A stretch of DNA of 64,000 nucleotides, taken from NCBI RefSeq assembly GCF_023734135.1, contig NZ_AP025730.1:3534001-3598000 (forward strand). The letters run 5' to 3'. The position numbers were made by a program, and so were the translations under genes. This document shows positions 45,539 to 53,591 of this stretch, one piece after another. Positions within the stretch are counted from its first letter, which is position 1. Each line of letters opens with the position of its first letter. A model generated the notes under the pieces. It ran no database searches, had not been told where the DNA came from, and saw nothing but the letters and a program-made list of their open reading frames with translations. This DNA is from Sphaerotilus microaerophilus. Its GTDB lineage: Bacteria; Pseudomonadota; Gammaproteobacteria; Burkholderiales; Burkholderiaceae_C.

Positions 45539-45835
45539 ATGCACCGCCAGCGCGTACTGCACCGACGAAAGCTGCCACAACCCGGCAGATCGCCGGACCA
45601 CGCCAGCGGGCTGGCCCGCTACGCCAACCGGTTCGAGGTGGGATACAACGCCTTCGAGTTTCTGTTCAACTTCGCTCAAGACTACGACGATGGCGGCTTC
45701 GCGCATTCGCGTATCGTCACCGTGCCGGCCTATGCCAAGGTGTTCCTCGGCGTGCTCCATCGCAGCATCGTCGACTACGAGGCGCAATTCGGTCAGATCC
45801 CGCTGCCGCCTGGGGTACCCGGAGTTGACTCCTGA
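45539..45835 (+). CDS. DUF3467 protein
   Basis: 98 aa. The DUF3467 pattern is visible: RYANRFEVGYNAFEFLFNFA, IVTVPAYAKVFLGVLHRSIV and DYEAQFGQIP. The family is small and uncharacterised, and is expected to be dimeric and cytoplasmic. ATG 45539 lies 10 bp after the GH19 gene. It is the last plus-strand gene of the cassette and overlaps the 3' end of the sigma-54 activator by 43 bp. Confidence 0.75.
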   Translation: MHRQRVLHRRKLPQPGRSPDHASGLARYANRFEVGYNAFEFLFNFAQDYDDGGFAHSRIVTVPAYAKVFLGVLHRSIVDYEAQFGQIPLPPGVPGVDS

Positions 45836-46779
45836 GCCGCGCATGAGATCTCGTGCTTGGCCATCTTGCGGTAAAGCGTCACCCGCGACCACTTGAGGTC
45901 ACGCGCCGCGGCGGTCTTGTTCCAGTGCGTAGCCGACAAGGTGTCGAGGATGCGACGGCGCTCTTGTCGCACCAATTCGTCGCCCCAGCCCGTCGTCGTA
46001 CGTTCCGTCAGATAGCTCGGAAGCGCGTGCGGCGTGATGGCACCTTCAGGCGGGTCGATGAAGATCGACTCAATCACGTTGCGCAGCTCGCGCACATTCC
46101 CGGGCCAGTGGTGGGAGAGCAGGCAGGCCACCGCATCATGGTCGAACCAACCGACGTTGGCGCCCTCGGGCGTTCGGCGAAGTGGCGCCATGAAGTGGGC
46201 AGCCAGTTCGAGGATGTCGTCGCGACGCTGGCGCAGCGGCGGCAACTGAACACGGGCCACGTTGAGCCGATAGAACAGGTCGTAACGAAAACGTCGCTCG
46301 CGCAGCAGCTCGTCCAACGGTTGATGGGTGGCTGCAACGATGCGCAGATCGATCTTGCGCGTACGCAGGCTGCCCAGCGGCGTCACCTCGCGATGCTCAA
46401 TAGCACGTAACAACTTGGCCTGGGAGGCCAGTGGCAGGTCGCCGAGCTCATCTAGAAACAGAGTGCCGCCATCGGCCGCGGCAAAGCGGCCAGCATAGGA
46501 ACGACCTGCCCCGGTGAAGGCACCCCGCTCGTAGCCAAAGAGTTCGCTCTCGATCAAGCTCTCAGGCAAGGCAGCACAGTTGAGGCTGACGAAGGGCCCC
46601 TCAGCGCGTGCACTGTGAGCATGGACCAAGCGCGCGACTTCATCCTTGCCGGTTCCCGTCTCTCCTACGATCAGCAGTGGGCACTGATGTCGAGCGGCCT
46701 TGCAGGCGAAAGCCAGGGCTGAAGTAAAGCTGACGTTATGTCCCACCAAACCATGAGGCAGGTTCGAATGGAAGTGCAT
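45793..46779 (-). CDS. Sigma-54-dependent transcriptional activator without sensor domain
   Basis: 328 aa; GGGAGG 6 nt before ATG 46779. The AAA+ domain has Walker A GETGTGKD (39-46), the sigma-54-contact loop GAFTGA (86-91) and GGTLFLDELGDL as Walker B. A Fis-type helix-turn-helix sits at the C-terminus (NKTAAARDLKWSRVTLYRKM). There is no N-terminal receiver, GAF or PAS domain, so activity must be set by another protein or by expression, as for PspF. It converges on the DUF3467 gene. The only convincing -24/-12 promoter found is upstream of the cassette's first gene. Confidence 0.88.
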   Translation of the reverse strand: MHFHSNLPHGLVGHNVSFTSALAFACKAARHQCPLLIVGETGTGKDEVARLVHAHSARAEGPFVSLNCAALPESLIESELFGYERGAFTGAGRSYAGRFAAADGGTLFLDELGDLPLASQAKLLRAIEHREVTPLGSLRTRKIDLRIVAATHQPLDELLRERRFRYDLFYRLNVARVQLPPLRQRRDDILELAAHFMAPLRRTPEGANVGWFDHDAVACLLSHHWPGNVRELRNVIESIFIDPPEGAITPHALPSYLTERTTTGWGDELVRQERRRILDTLSATHWNKTAAARDLKWSRVTLYRKMAKHEISCAAQESTPGTPGGSGI

Positions 46780-46988
46780 GGCTCGCCTCCCCCACCAGAT
46801 CAACACCACGACATTGCTGCGCGTAGCTCAAACTACGTTAACTAATTCACGATCGATTGGCAAGGACCACAAACTTCGAAACCCCCCTCACACCACCGCC
46901 ATTCCGCCCCTGACGTGCCAGGACGGCCCGCCTACCCTTCAGTCAACCACCCGCCATCGCGCAGGGTGGCCAGAAGGGATACCGGGCC
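46780..46988. promoter_or_regulatory. Divergent region between sigma-54 activator and tra operon
   Basis: 209 bp, locally less GC-rich. It must hold the activator promoter (minus strand) and the tra-operon promoter (plus strand). GTCAACC at 46942-46948 is the reverse complement of the GGTTGAC half-site found upstream of the cassette promoter. Confidence 0.4.
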
Positions 46989-47480
46989 ATGTTCGTTGCT
47001 CCCACCACGCAGCTCGGCGCTGACCGGCTGACGCTGGCTCTGTCACTCAGCCTGAGCCTGCCCGCCTCGGCCTGCTGGGAGGCCGCCGGCCAGCGCCACG
47101 GTGTGTCGCCTGAACTGCTGCACGCGATCGCCCAGGTGGAGTCCAGCCTGGACCCCGCTGCCATCAACCGCAGCCACCTGGCGCGCACCGGCAGCTACGA
47201 CATCGGGCTCATGCAGATCAACAGCAGCCACCTGCCGCTGCTGGCAAGGCACGGCATCTCGCGCGACGACCTGTTCGACCCCTGCACCAACATCGAAGTG
47301 GGTGCCTGGCTGCTGGCTCAGTCCTTTGCGCGCCACGGCACCAGCTGGAACGCCGTGGGCGCCTACAACGCCGCCTGCACCCAACTGCAGGGTGCCGATT
47401 GCCAGCGCACCCGCAGCCGATACGCCTGGCGGGTCCATCGGCGACTGAACGCGCTCGCAACACCGGAGGGCCAGCGATGA
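46989..47480 (+). CDS. Conjugative lytic transglycosylase (SLT/VirB1-like)
   Basis: 163 aa with an N-terminal hydrophobic signal segment (residues about 13-28) and the SLT fold: [20 protein letters not shown] (catalytic Glu in AQVESS), [13 protein letters not shown] and a C-terminal [11 protein letters not shown]. VirB1-type enzymes open the wall for the transfer channel. First gene of the T4SS operon; its stop overlaps the next start as ATGA. Confidence 0.9.
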   Translation: MFVAPTTQLGADRLTLALSLSLSLPASACWEAAGQRHGVSPELLHAIAQVESSLDPAAINRSHLARTGSYDIGLMQINSSHLPLLARHGISRDDLFDPCTNIEVGAWLLAQSFARHGTSWNAVGAYNAACTQLQGADCQRTRSRYAWRVHRRLNALATPEGQR

Positions 47481-48286
47481 GACACGCTGCCATCCCTGCC
47501 CAGCGTCAACCGATCCGGGTCGCGCTCCTGTCGAGCCTGACCGCGGCCGTCCTCGGCGCCTGCACGCTGCCGGAGCCTGACCCGCTCGATGGCCCCACCC
47601 GTTACCCACCGAGGCGACCTGATCCGGCGGCACACCCTCAACGGGTTGCGCAGGTTGGCTTTGAACGCCAGGCCGCCTTCGAGGTCTGCAGCCCGCCGAA
47701 TTGCCCCACGGTCACCCGCAAGACGCTGGCAGCCCATCGACCCGCCGACGACCGACCCGTGAACCCGCCCCAGACGCCGGTCCGTCCACTGCCCGTGTCA
47801 CCGGCTCCAACACCTGCACCGGCAGACATCGCTGTGGCTCCAGAGGCAGTGGCCCGCGCACCTGTTGCGCAGCCTCCGGCAATAGAGCCTCCTGCGGCCC
47901 CGGCAACGGTCCCTGCCAAGCCGACCGCTCCCGTTGCCCAACTCCGCAAGCTCACCCTGCTGTTCAACTCCAACAGCGCCGAGCTGACCGCCGGCCACCG
48001 CGGCCAGCTCCAGGGCGCCCTCGGCGAACTGCGCCTGGCCGAACGGCTGATCATCTCCGGTCGGACCGACGACCAAGGCAGCGAGCGACTCAACCAGGCA
48101 CTGGCGGTCAGCCGCGCCCTGGCCATCCGCCGCGAGCTGCTGAACCTGGCACCGGACCTGCCGGCCCGCATCGAGATCGATGCCCGGGGACGCTGCTGCT
48201 ACGTCGCGACCAACAAGGACGAAGACGGACGCGCCCGCAACCGGCGGGTGGAGCTGGTCTACGCGCCGCCCACTGCGCCGTCCTGA
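47477..48286 (+). CDS. OmpA-C-terminal-domain lipoprotein
   Basis: 269 aa. The signal peptide ends in a lipobox (VLGAC, cleavage before Cys). A Pro/Ala-rich spacer leads to an OmpA-like peptidoglycan-binding domain ([42 protein letters not shown]). It would anchor the transfer apparatus to peptidoglycan from the outer membrane. Coupled to the transglycosylase by an ATGA overlap. Confidence 0.85.
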   Translation: MRHAAIPAQRQPIRVALLSSLTAAVLGACTLPEPDPLDGPTRYPPRRPDPAAHPQRVAQVGFERQAAFEVCSPPNCPTVTRKTLAAHRPADDRPVNPPQTPVRPLPVSPAPTPAPADIAVAPEAVARAPVAQPPAIEPPAAPATVPAKPTAPVAQLRKLTLLFNSNSAELTAGHRGQLQGALGELRLAERLIISGRTDDQGSERLNQALAVSRALAIRRELLNLAPDLPARIEIDARGRCCYVATNKDEDGRARNRRVELVYAPPTAPS

Positions 48287-48367
48287 AGGCATCTGCGTCT
48301 GAACGCTGCCTGATCCACCGATCCCGCCCGCGCCGGGCCTCGGCGCACCCACGCCTGGAGAACTCCC

Positions 48368-48760
48368 ATGCTGCACCGACCGACCTTCCTGACCCGCCGC
48401 CAACCTCCTGTGCGGCGCGCGCTGCAGGCTCTGTCTCAGACCTTGCGGCTGCACCAACCCGCACAACGCTGGGGCCTGCTGGTCGGGCTGGTCCTGGCCA
48501 TCGCACTGGCCTCACCCAGTCACGCGCTCGACCTGGTGGCCTTCTCCGGCATCACCGGCCCAATGACCTCGGCACTGACGCAGATCGCAGCCCTGGGGCC
48601 CGGCATCAAGGCGCTGGTGGGGTTCGTGGGCTTCGTGGTGGCGCTGATCTCGCTGGCCGCGCTGCGCAACTTCGGGCCGGTGCTGTTCTATGTCGGGCTG
48701 GCCATCTTCGGTGCGGTCGGCCTGGTCATTGCCGGCGCCATCATGGGTGCGGTGATCTGA
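48368..48760 (+). CDS. traA: TraA-like F-type pilin precursor
   Basis: 130 aa. A long basic leader of about 53 residues ends at SHA, giving a mature chain of about 77 residues (LDLVAFSGITGPMTSALTQI...) with two hydrophobic helices (ALVGFVGFVVALISLAAL; VLFYVGLAIFGAVGLVIAGA). Size, long leader and two-helix plan match F-type TraA pilins, and traL follows directly. Assigned by architecture and position rather than by sequence identity. Confidence 0.7.
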   Translation: MLHRPTFLTRRQPPVRRALQALSQTLRLHQPAQRWGLLVGLVLAIALASPSHALDLVAFSGITGPMTSALTQIAALGPGIKALVGFVGFVVALISLAALRNFGPVLFYVGLAIFGAVGLVIAGAIMGAVI

Positions 48761-48790
48761 CGGCAGCACGCCGACCACAGGAGCCCTGCG

Positions 48791-49090
48791 ATGCTGGCCG
48801 ACACCTACATCCCGCGCCGCCTGGACGACCAGTGGAAGATCGGCTTCTGGGACGTCGACGTGGCCGCACCGCTGCTGTTCTTCGTCTTCGTCGGCTACCT
48901 CTCCGGCACGCGGGTGGCCTTTCTCGCCTGCCTGGGTGTGGGCATGCTGCTGTCGCGCTCGATCGCGCGGCTCAAGGCAGACAAGCATCCGGCCTTTGCC
49001 ATCCACTGGCTGTACTGGCACCTCCCGACCAGCCCGCTGACGGCGATGTCGGCCACACCCCCTTCGCACCTGCGCCGCATGGTGGGCTGA
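48791..49090 (+). CDS. traL: TraL T4SS protein
   Basis: 99 aa. The TraL pattern is clear: YIPRRLDDQWKIGFWDVD, then a hydrophobic hairpin (LLFFVFVGYLSG; VAFLACLGVGMLLS) and a C-terminal tail ending PPSHLRRMVG, with HWLYWHLP. TraL (VirB3-like) is an inner-membrane subunit of the F-type channel. Followed by traE at 13 bp. Confidence 0.9.
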   Translation: MLADTYIPRRLDDQWKIGFWDVDVAAPLLFFVFVGYLSGTRVAFLACLGVGMLLSRSIARLKADKHPAFAIHWLYWHLPTSPLTAMSATPPSHLRRMVG

Positions 49091-49103
49091 CAGGGAGACT
49101 GCC

Positions 49104-49667
49104 GTGGACTTCAACCGACTCGATGGCGACCTGCGCGAGCTCAGGCGCCGCAACCGGGGCCTGTCCTGGGGCATCGGCCTGCTCGCGGCCGGGCAGCTGC
49201 TGGCGCTGGTGGTGATCCTCAACCTGCTGGGCAGCACCCGCACGGTGGTGGTGCCGCCCACGCTGCACAAGAGCTTCTGGGTGCAGCGCGACCGCGCCAG
49301 CAGCGAGTACCTGGAACAGATGGCCGCCTTCCTGGCCTGGCTGGTGCTGGATGTCACCCCGGCCTCGATCGACTGGAAGAAGGACCTGATGCTCGGCTAT
49401 GTGGAGCCCGAGCACTACGGCGCCCTCAAGACCCGCCAGGAGGTGGAGGCCGAGCGACTGAAGCGCATCAACGCCAGCACCACCTTCGCACCCCAGCAGC
49501 TCATCACCAGCGAAGACCAGCAGAGCGTGGTCGTGCGTGGCCGCCTGCGCACCCTGGTCAACGGCATGGAGACCAGCCACGAGAGCAAGGCCTACCGACT
49601 GGCCTTCGGCTACTCGGGTGGACGCATGCACCTGCACAGCTTCGAGGAGGTCGGCGATGCGAAGTGA
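49104..49667 (+). CDS. traE: TraE T4SS protein
   Basis: 187 aa from GTG 49104 (GGGAGACTGCC upstream). One N-terminal membrane helix (about 21-40) and a VirB8-like periplasmic domain (VVVPPTLHKSFWVQRDRASS; FAPQQLITSEDQQSVVVRGR). TraE bridges the inner-membrane complex to TraK/TraB. Overlaps traK by 11 bp. Confidence 0.9.
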   Translation: MDFNRLDGDLRELRRRNRGLSWGIGLLAAGQLLALVVILNLLGSTRTVVVPPTLHKSFWVQRDRASSEYLEQMAAFLAWLVLDVTPASIDWKKDLMLGYVEPEHYGALKTRQEVEAERLKRINASTTFAPQQLITSEDQQSVVVRGRLRTLVNGMETSHESKAYRLAFGYSGGRMHLHSFEEVGDAK

Positions 49668-50607
49668 CCTGCCATCCGTCCCAGGACGCGCCAGTAGCAG
49701 CGCCAACCGCCGCGCCGTGTGGGCCCTGGGCCTGCTCATCGCGGCCAGCGCTGCCAGTGCCTTGCAGGTGGTCGAGACCCGCGACGGCGTGAACGCCGAG
49801 GCCCTGCTGTCGATCCAGGAGCCCACCCGCATTCGCATCGAAGGTGCGGCCATCACCGATGTGTTCGGCAACCTGCACTCCAGCCGCTGCGACAGTGGTG
49901 GTGGTGGTGTTGGTGGTGGTGCAGGCTCGGGCCTGGGCCACCTGGGCACCCCGCCCGGCGGCGTCAGCCCGGTCGGGCCCGCATTGGGCAGCGCAGCGGT
50001 CAACCCCCAGGGCGAACTGGTGCTGGAGTGCGACCGGGACAAGGGCGAGATCTATGTGCGCCCGGTGCACCCCACCGCCACCAAGCCGATCAACCTCTTC
50101 ATCTCCTCCGCGCAGGCCACCTACACCCTGCTGCTGCGCCCGGCGGACCTGCCGGCCGACACCATCCTCATCCGGGACCGCTCTCTGCGCTCACCCACGA
50201 CACAAGGTCGGGGTGGCCCTGAAGGTCCGGCACCGAGCCATCTGCGTTCGATGAAGGCCCTGCTGGTGGCCATGGCAGGCGAGCGGGTGCCGCAGGACAT
50301 CCGGGTCGAGGAAATCCATCGCCCGGTACAACTCTGGGCCGAAGCACGCATGCTGCTGCTGCGGCGCTTCGAAGGCCGAGACCTGATCGGCGAGCACTAC
50401 CTGCTGCACAACATCAGTGCCCAGCCGATGGTGCTGGCCGAGCAGGAGTTCGATCGGCCGGACGATCCGCTGGGACCTGCGCGTCGCAGCGATCGAGGCG
50501 GACCAGGATCGGCGCGGGGCCGGGTGGTGGCGGTGTCGATCGAACAGCACAACCTGCTGCCCGGCGCCAGCACCGCGGTCTATGTGATCCGGCGGAGCCT
50601 GCCGTGA
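49657..50607 (+). CDS. traK: TraK secretin-like T4SS protein
   Basis: 316 aa. A leader ending near AASAASA precedes TraK N-domain sequence (VVETRDGVNAEALLSIQEPT; RIRIEGAAITDVFGNLHSS) and CDRDKGEIYVRP, INLFISSAQATYTLLL. A Gly-rich stretch (residues about 81-90, from repeated GGT codons) interrupts it between two strands. Overlaps traE and traB (GTGA). Confidence 0.88.
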   Translation: MRSDLPSVPGRASSSANRRAVWALGLLIAASAASALQVVETRDGVNAEALLSIQEPTRIRIEGAAITDVFGNLHSSRCDSGGGGVGGGAGSGLGHLGTPPGGVSPVGPALGSAAVNPQGELVLECDRDKGEIYVRPVHPTATKPINLFISSAQATYTLLLRPADLPADTILIRDRSLRSPTTQGRGGPEGPAPSHLRSMKALLVAMAGERVPQDIRVEEIHRPVQLWAEARMLLLRRFEGRDLIGEHYLLHNISAQPMVLAEQEFDRPDDPLGPARRSDRGGPGSARGRVVAVSIEQHNLLPGASTAVYVIRRSLP

Positions 50608-52160
50608 ACGGCCCCGCCCTGTCGGCCTGGCCCACGCGGCTCATCGGTGCCCTGCGCCGACGCTGCGCAGCAATGAGCGAGCGCCTGTCGCCGCGCCAGC
50701 GCCAGTTTGGTCTGCTGGGCCTGATCGTCGCTGCAGCGGTACTGCTGCTGTGGCTGGTGCTGTCGATCTCTGAATCGGGCAAGGCGGCCGCGCAGCTGAA
50801 CACAGGCTCCACCTCCAGCGCCAGCCCGGTGGCCGCCAAGGCCAGTGCGATCACCAACATCGGTGTCCTGGCTCCCGGCGCACAGGTCAGCCCGGTGGAC
50901 CAGTGGGTGGGCACGGCCGGACGCAAGCTGGCCCAGTATGAGAGCGAACGCGACGAACAGACCCGCCTGAACAAGGACCGCCAGGCCTTCGAGGCGCGCA
51001 CGATGCAGCGCTTTGCAGAGCTGGAGCAGCGGCTGCAGGCGTCGGTCAACGCGGCGTCCCAGGCTGCTGCGGCGACTGCGCCCAACGCCCAGGCGCTGCG
51101 ATCGGTGGGCCCGCCGTTGACCCCTTCGACCCCGTTGACTCCGTTGCCACCGTTGGCTCCCGTCCCACCACCACCCTCGCCCTCTCCCGCCCGCAGCCCG
51201 TCGCCACAGACTGCAGACTTCCCACCCGCGGCCAGCCTGCCGCAGGCCGTGCCCCTGCGTCGAACGACCGGGCCGGCGAGCACGCCCTTGGCCGAGCCGG
51301 TCTGGCCGCAGGGCCCAGCACTGCCCCCTTCACCACCGGTTCCCACGATCAGCCGGGTGACGCTGGCAGATCGAACGGCCACCCCAAGCACGACCACCGT
51401 GGCTGCCGGAGCACTCCCGCAGGCAAGCACCAACGAGCCACCCCGGACCACCTCATCCTTCCTGCCGGTGAGCTTCACCCGCGGCGTGCTGCTGGGCGGG
51501 CTGGACGCCCCCACCGGCGGGCAGGCTCAGTCCAACCCGCACCCGGTGCTGATCCGCCTGTCCGATACCTCGGTGCTGCCCAACCGGGTTCGTGGTGACT
51601 ATCGAGAGTGCTTCGTCATTGCCGCAGGCTATGGCGACATCAGCTCGGAGCGGGCCTACCTGCGCACCGAGAGCCTGTCCTGCGTGCGCAGCGATGGCAC
51701 GGTGCTGGAGTTGCGCATCCAGGGCAGCGTCTACGGCGAGGACGGCAAGGTGGGCTTGCGCGGTCGGCTGGTGACCAAGCAGGGCCAGATGCTGGCCAAT
51801 GCGCTTCTGGCCGGGGTGGTGAGCGGCATCGGCCAGGGCGTGGCCACCGCCAGCACCAACGTCAGCAGTTCGGCCCTGGGCACGGTGGCCCAGCTCAGCG
51901 GCCAGGACGCCCTGCGCGCGGGTGTGGGCAGCGGCGTGGGCAGGGCACTGGACCGCTTGGCGCAGTACTACATCAAGCTGGCAGAGAACACCTTTCCGAT
52001 CATCGAGGTGGATGCCGGCCGAGAGATCGACGTGGTGATCACCCGGGGCAGCCGCATCGACCTTCCCGCGCCGCCCGGGCCGCGGTCTGACGGCAGCGGC
52101 CAGGCCCGCACACACCGTACTGAACGGAACCAGGAGGCTGGCGATGATGGCGAGTACTGA
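50604..52160 (+). CDS. traB: TraB (VirB10-like) T4SS protein
   Basis: 518 aa from GTG 50604 overlapping the traK stop. Membrane helix (about 34-54), coiled coil ([20 protein letters not shown] and onwards), Pro-rich spacer (about 170-250) and a C-terminal VirB10-type outer-membrane domain with [33 protein letters not shown] and [14 protein letters not shown]. TraB spans both membranes and forms the core complex with TraK and TraV. Confidence 0.92.
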   Translation: MNGPALSAWPTRLIGALRRRCAAMSERLSPRQRQFGLLGLIVAAAVLLLWLVLSISESGKAAAQLNTGSTSSASPVAAKASAITNIGVLAPGAQVSPVDQWVGTAGRKLAQYESERDEQTRLNKDRQAFEARTMQRFAELEQRLQASVNAASQAAAATAPNAQALRSVGPPLTPSTPLTPLPPLAPVPPPPSPSPARSPSPQTADFPPAASLPQAVPLRRTTGPASTPLAEPVWPQGPALPPSPPVPTISRVTLADRTATPSTTTVAAGALPQASTNEPPRTTSSFLPVSFTRGVLLGGLDAPTGGQAQSNPHPVLIRLSDTSVLPNRVRGDYRECFVIAAGYGDISSERAYLRTESLSCVRSDGTVLELRIQGSVYGEDGKVGLRGRLVTKQGQMLANALLAGVVSGIGQGVATASTNVSSSALGTVAQLSGQDALRAGVGSGVGRALDRLAQYYIKLAENTFPIIEVDAGREIDVVITRGSRIDLPAPPGPRSDGSGQARTHRTERNQEAGDDGEY

Positions 52161-53007
52161 ACCCCTGCGGCGCCGGGCTGGCGTCAGCGGCCTGGCGGCT
52201 TGCTGGGTCACTTGTGTAGCCACCTGCTGCGCCACCGCTGCAACCGCGGCAGCAGCCAAGCCTGAGAACCCAGAGACCCGGTTGCTGGCTGAGCTTCGCC
52301 GAGCCCATCCGGGAACCACGTTTTCTTCCGTCCAGCCCACTGCGGTGCCAAGCCTGTACGAGGTCTGGATGAACGGCAACGTGGCCTATGTCTTTGCTGC
52401 CCGGCCGCGCTACTTCGTCTTCGGCCGGCTCTTCGACACGCAAACGATGACCGACCTGACGGCGCCCAAGCTGGCCCGGGCCAACGCCGGCCTGGTGCAG
52501 ACCCCTGCGACCGCCCCCACCACAGACCCTTCGGCCGCGATCGATCTGCGCCAGTTGCCAATGACGGATGCCCTGCACCGCGTCAAAGGCCCAGGCCGGC
52601 GCCAGCTGGTGGTCTTCAGCGATCCGGCCTGCCCCTACTGCCGCCGGCTGGAGGAGGAACTGTCGGGCATCGACGACCTGACCGTTCACACCTTCTTGCT
52701 GCCCTTCCAGGGCGAAGCACTGCCCATCCAGCTATGGTGCTCCGCCGACCCCTCGGGCAATTGGGAACGCTTGATGCGCAATGGCACGCCGCCGGAAGGC
52801 CGCTCTGGTTCGGCCGCCGCCACGCGCTGCGATCACCCGATCGACCGCAACCTGGCCCTGGCACGGCAGTTGGGCATCCGGGCCACCCCCACGCTGGTCT
52901 GGGCCGATGGCAGCCGCAGCGAAGGCCACCTGCCGCGTGAACGCATTGAGGCCCGGCTGAACAGCGCCGCCGCAGGCCCCAGAACCGCCCAGGAGCGCCA
53001 ACCATGA
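52144..53007 (+). CDS. dsbC: DsbC-like thioredoxin-fold disulfide isomerase of the T4SS
   Basis: 287 aa with a secretion signal (about 1-40), a DsbC-like dimerisation region, and a thioredoxin domain with [16 protein letters not shown] (CPYC active site) and the cis-proline segment [12 protein letters not shown]. It would help fold cysteine-rich periplasmic Tra proteins such as TraU. Overlaps traB by 17 bp; an ATG three bases later is an alternative start. Confidence 0.9.
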   Translation: MMASTEPLRRRAGVSGLAACWVTCVATCCATAATAAAAKPENPETRLLAELRRAHPGTTFSSVQPTAVPSLYEVWMNGNVAYVFAARPRYFVFGRLFDTQTMTDLTAPKLARANAGLVQTPATAPTTDPSAAIDLRQLPMTDALHRVKGPGRRQLVVFSDPACPYCRRLEEELSGIDDLTVHTFLLPFQGEALPIQLWCSADPSGNWERLMRNGTPPEGRSGSAAATRCDHPIDRNLALARQLGIRATPTLVWADGSRSEGHLPRERIEARLNSAAAGPRTAQERQP

Positions 53008-53591
53008 CGCCAGACGCCCTCGCCCCTGCGGTCACCCTGGTGATCGCTTCCACAGCCCTGCTCTGCGGCTGCGAGAGCCTGTCCGGGCTGGGGGGAGGCT
53101 CCCGCTATGCCTGCCAGGCGCCGGAGGGTGTGGCCTGTCAATCGGTGTCCGGCACCTACGCCAACGTCGCCGCCACCGGCCGCGCGGCGTCTGCCCCCGA
53201 GCCTGCTCCGGCAACGCCAGCGGCGACGCGGGCTGCGCTCGCCCGCACCGCAGCACCTGCAGTTGCGCCGGCCCCTCAGGCCACAACTTCCCCGCTGCGC
53301 TCGGCCGCGCGTGTGCTGCGCCTGTGGATCAAGCCCTGGGAGGACCTCGACGGGGACCTCTTCGACCAGGGTTATGTCTACGTTCAGGTGGACAGCGGGC
53401 TGTGGCTGCTGGACCACCTGCAGCGCAGCATCCGGGAGTCCTACGCGCCGCTGCGCCCGCCGGTCACGCAGGCGGGATCACGCGATGGAGCCTCCGCCGC
53501 GGGGGCGCCTCAGCCCCTGCAATCCCGCCCCTCGTTGAACCCGCGCCGCGCCCCGGCATGGGGTCGGGACGCTCTGGATGACAGCCCCTGA
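53004..53591 (+). CDS. traV: TraV outer-membrane lipoprotein
   Basis: 195 aa. Lipobox near residues 17-21 (ALLCGC, lipidated Cys), TraV motif [20 protein letters not shown], Pro/Ala-rich spacer, and the terminal helix-strand segment [20 protein letters not shown] and VDSGLWLLD. TraV is the VirB7-like part of the F-type core complex. Coupled to dsbC by ATGA. Confidence 0.9.
   Translation: MTPDALAPAVTLVIASTALLCGCESLSGLGGGSRYACQAPEGVACQSVSGTYANVAATGRAASAPEPAPATPAATRAALARTAAPAVAPAPQATTSPLRSAARVLRLWIKPWEDLDGDLFDQGYVYVQVDSGLWLLDHLQRSIRESYAPLRPPVTQAGSRDGASAAGAPQPLQSRPSLNPRRAPAWGRDALDDSP

Larger units (their letters stand above)
24237..46779. other. Sigma-54-controlled cargo cassette (candidate undescribed system)
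   Basis: Fifteen plus-strand genes (24303-45835) with small gaps or overlaps form one probable transcription unit, closed by a convergent sigma-54 activator (45793-46779). It contains five members of one paralogous family, a subtilisin-like protease, trypco-like proteins, three cell-wall hydrolases and a DUF3467 protein. It lies between the DUF4400 gene and the tra operon, the position of insertion hotspot HS1 (s043-traL) in SXT/R391 elements. No sheath, tube, baseplate, VgrG or secretion ATPase is seen. Confidence 0.7.

Noticed and set aside
24237..46779. Idea that the cassette is a contractile injection system or T6SS
   Set aside because: No sheath, tube, baseplate, spike, AAA+ ClpV or tail-terminator-like protein is seen; the only AAA+ protein is the sigma-54 activator.
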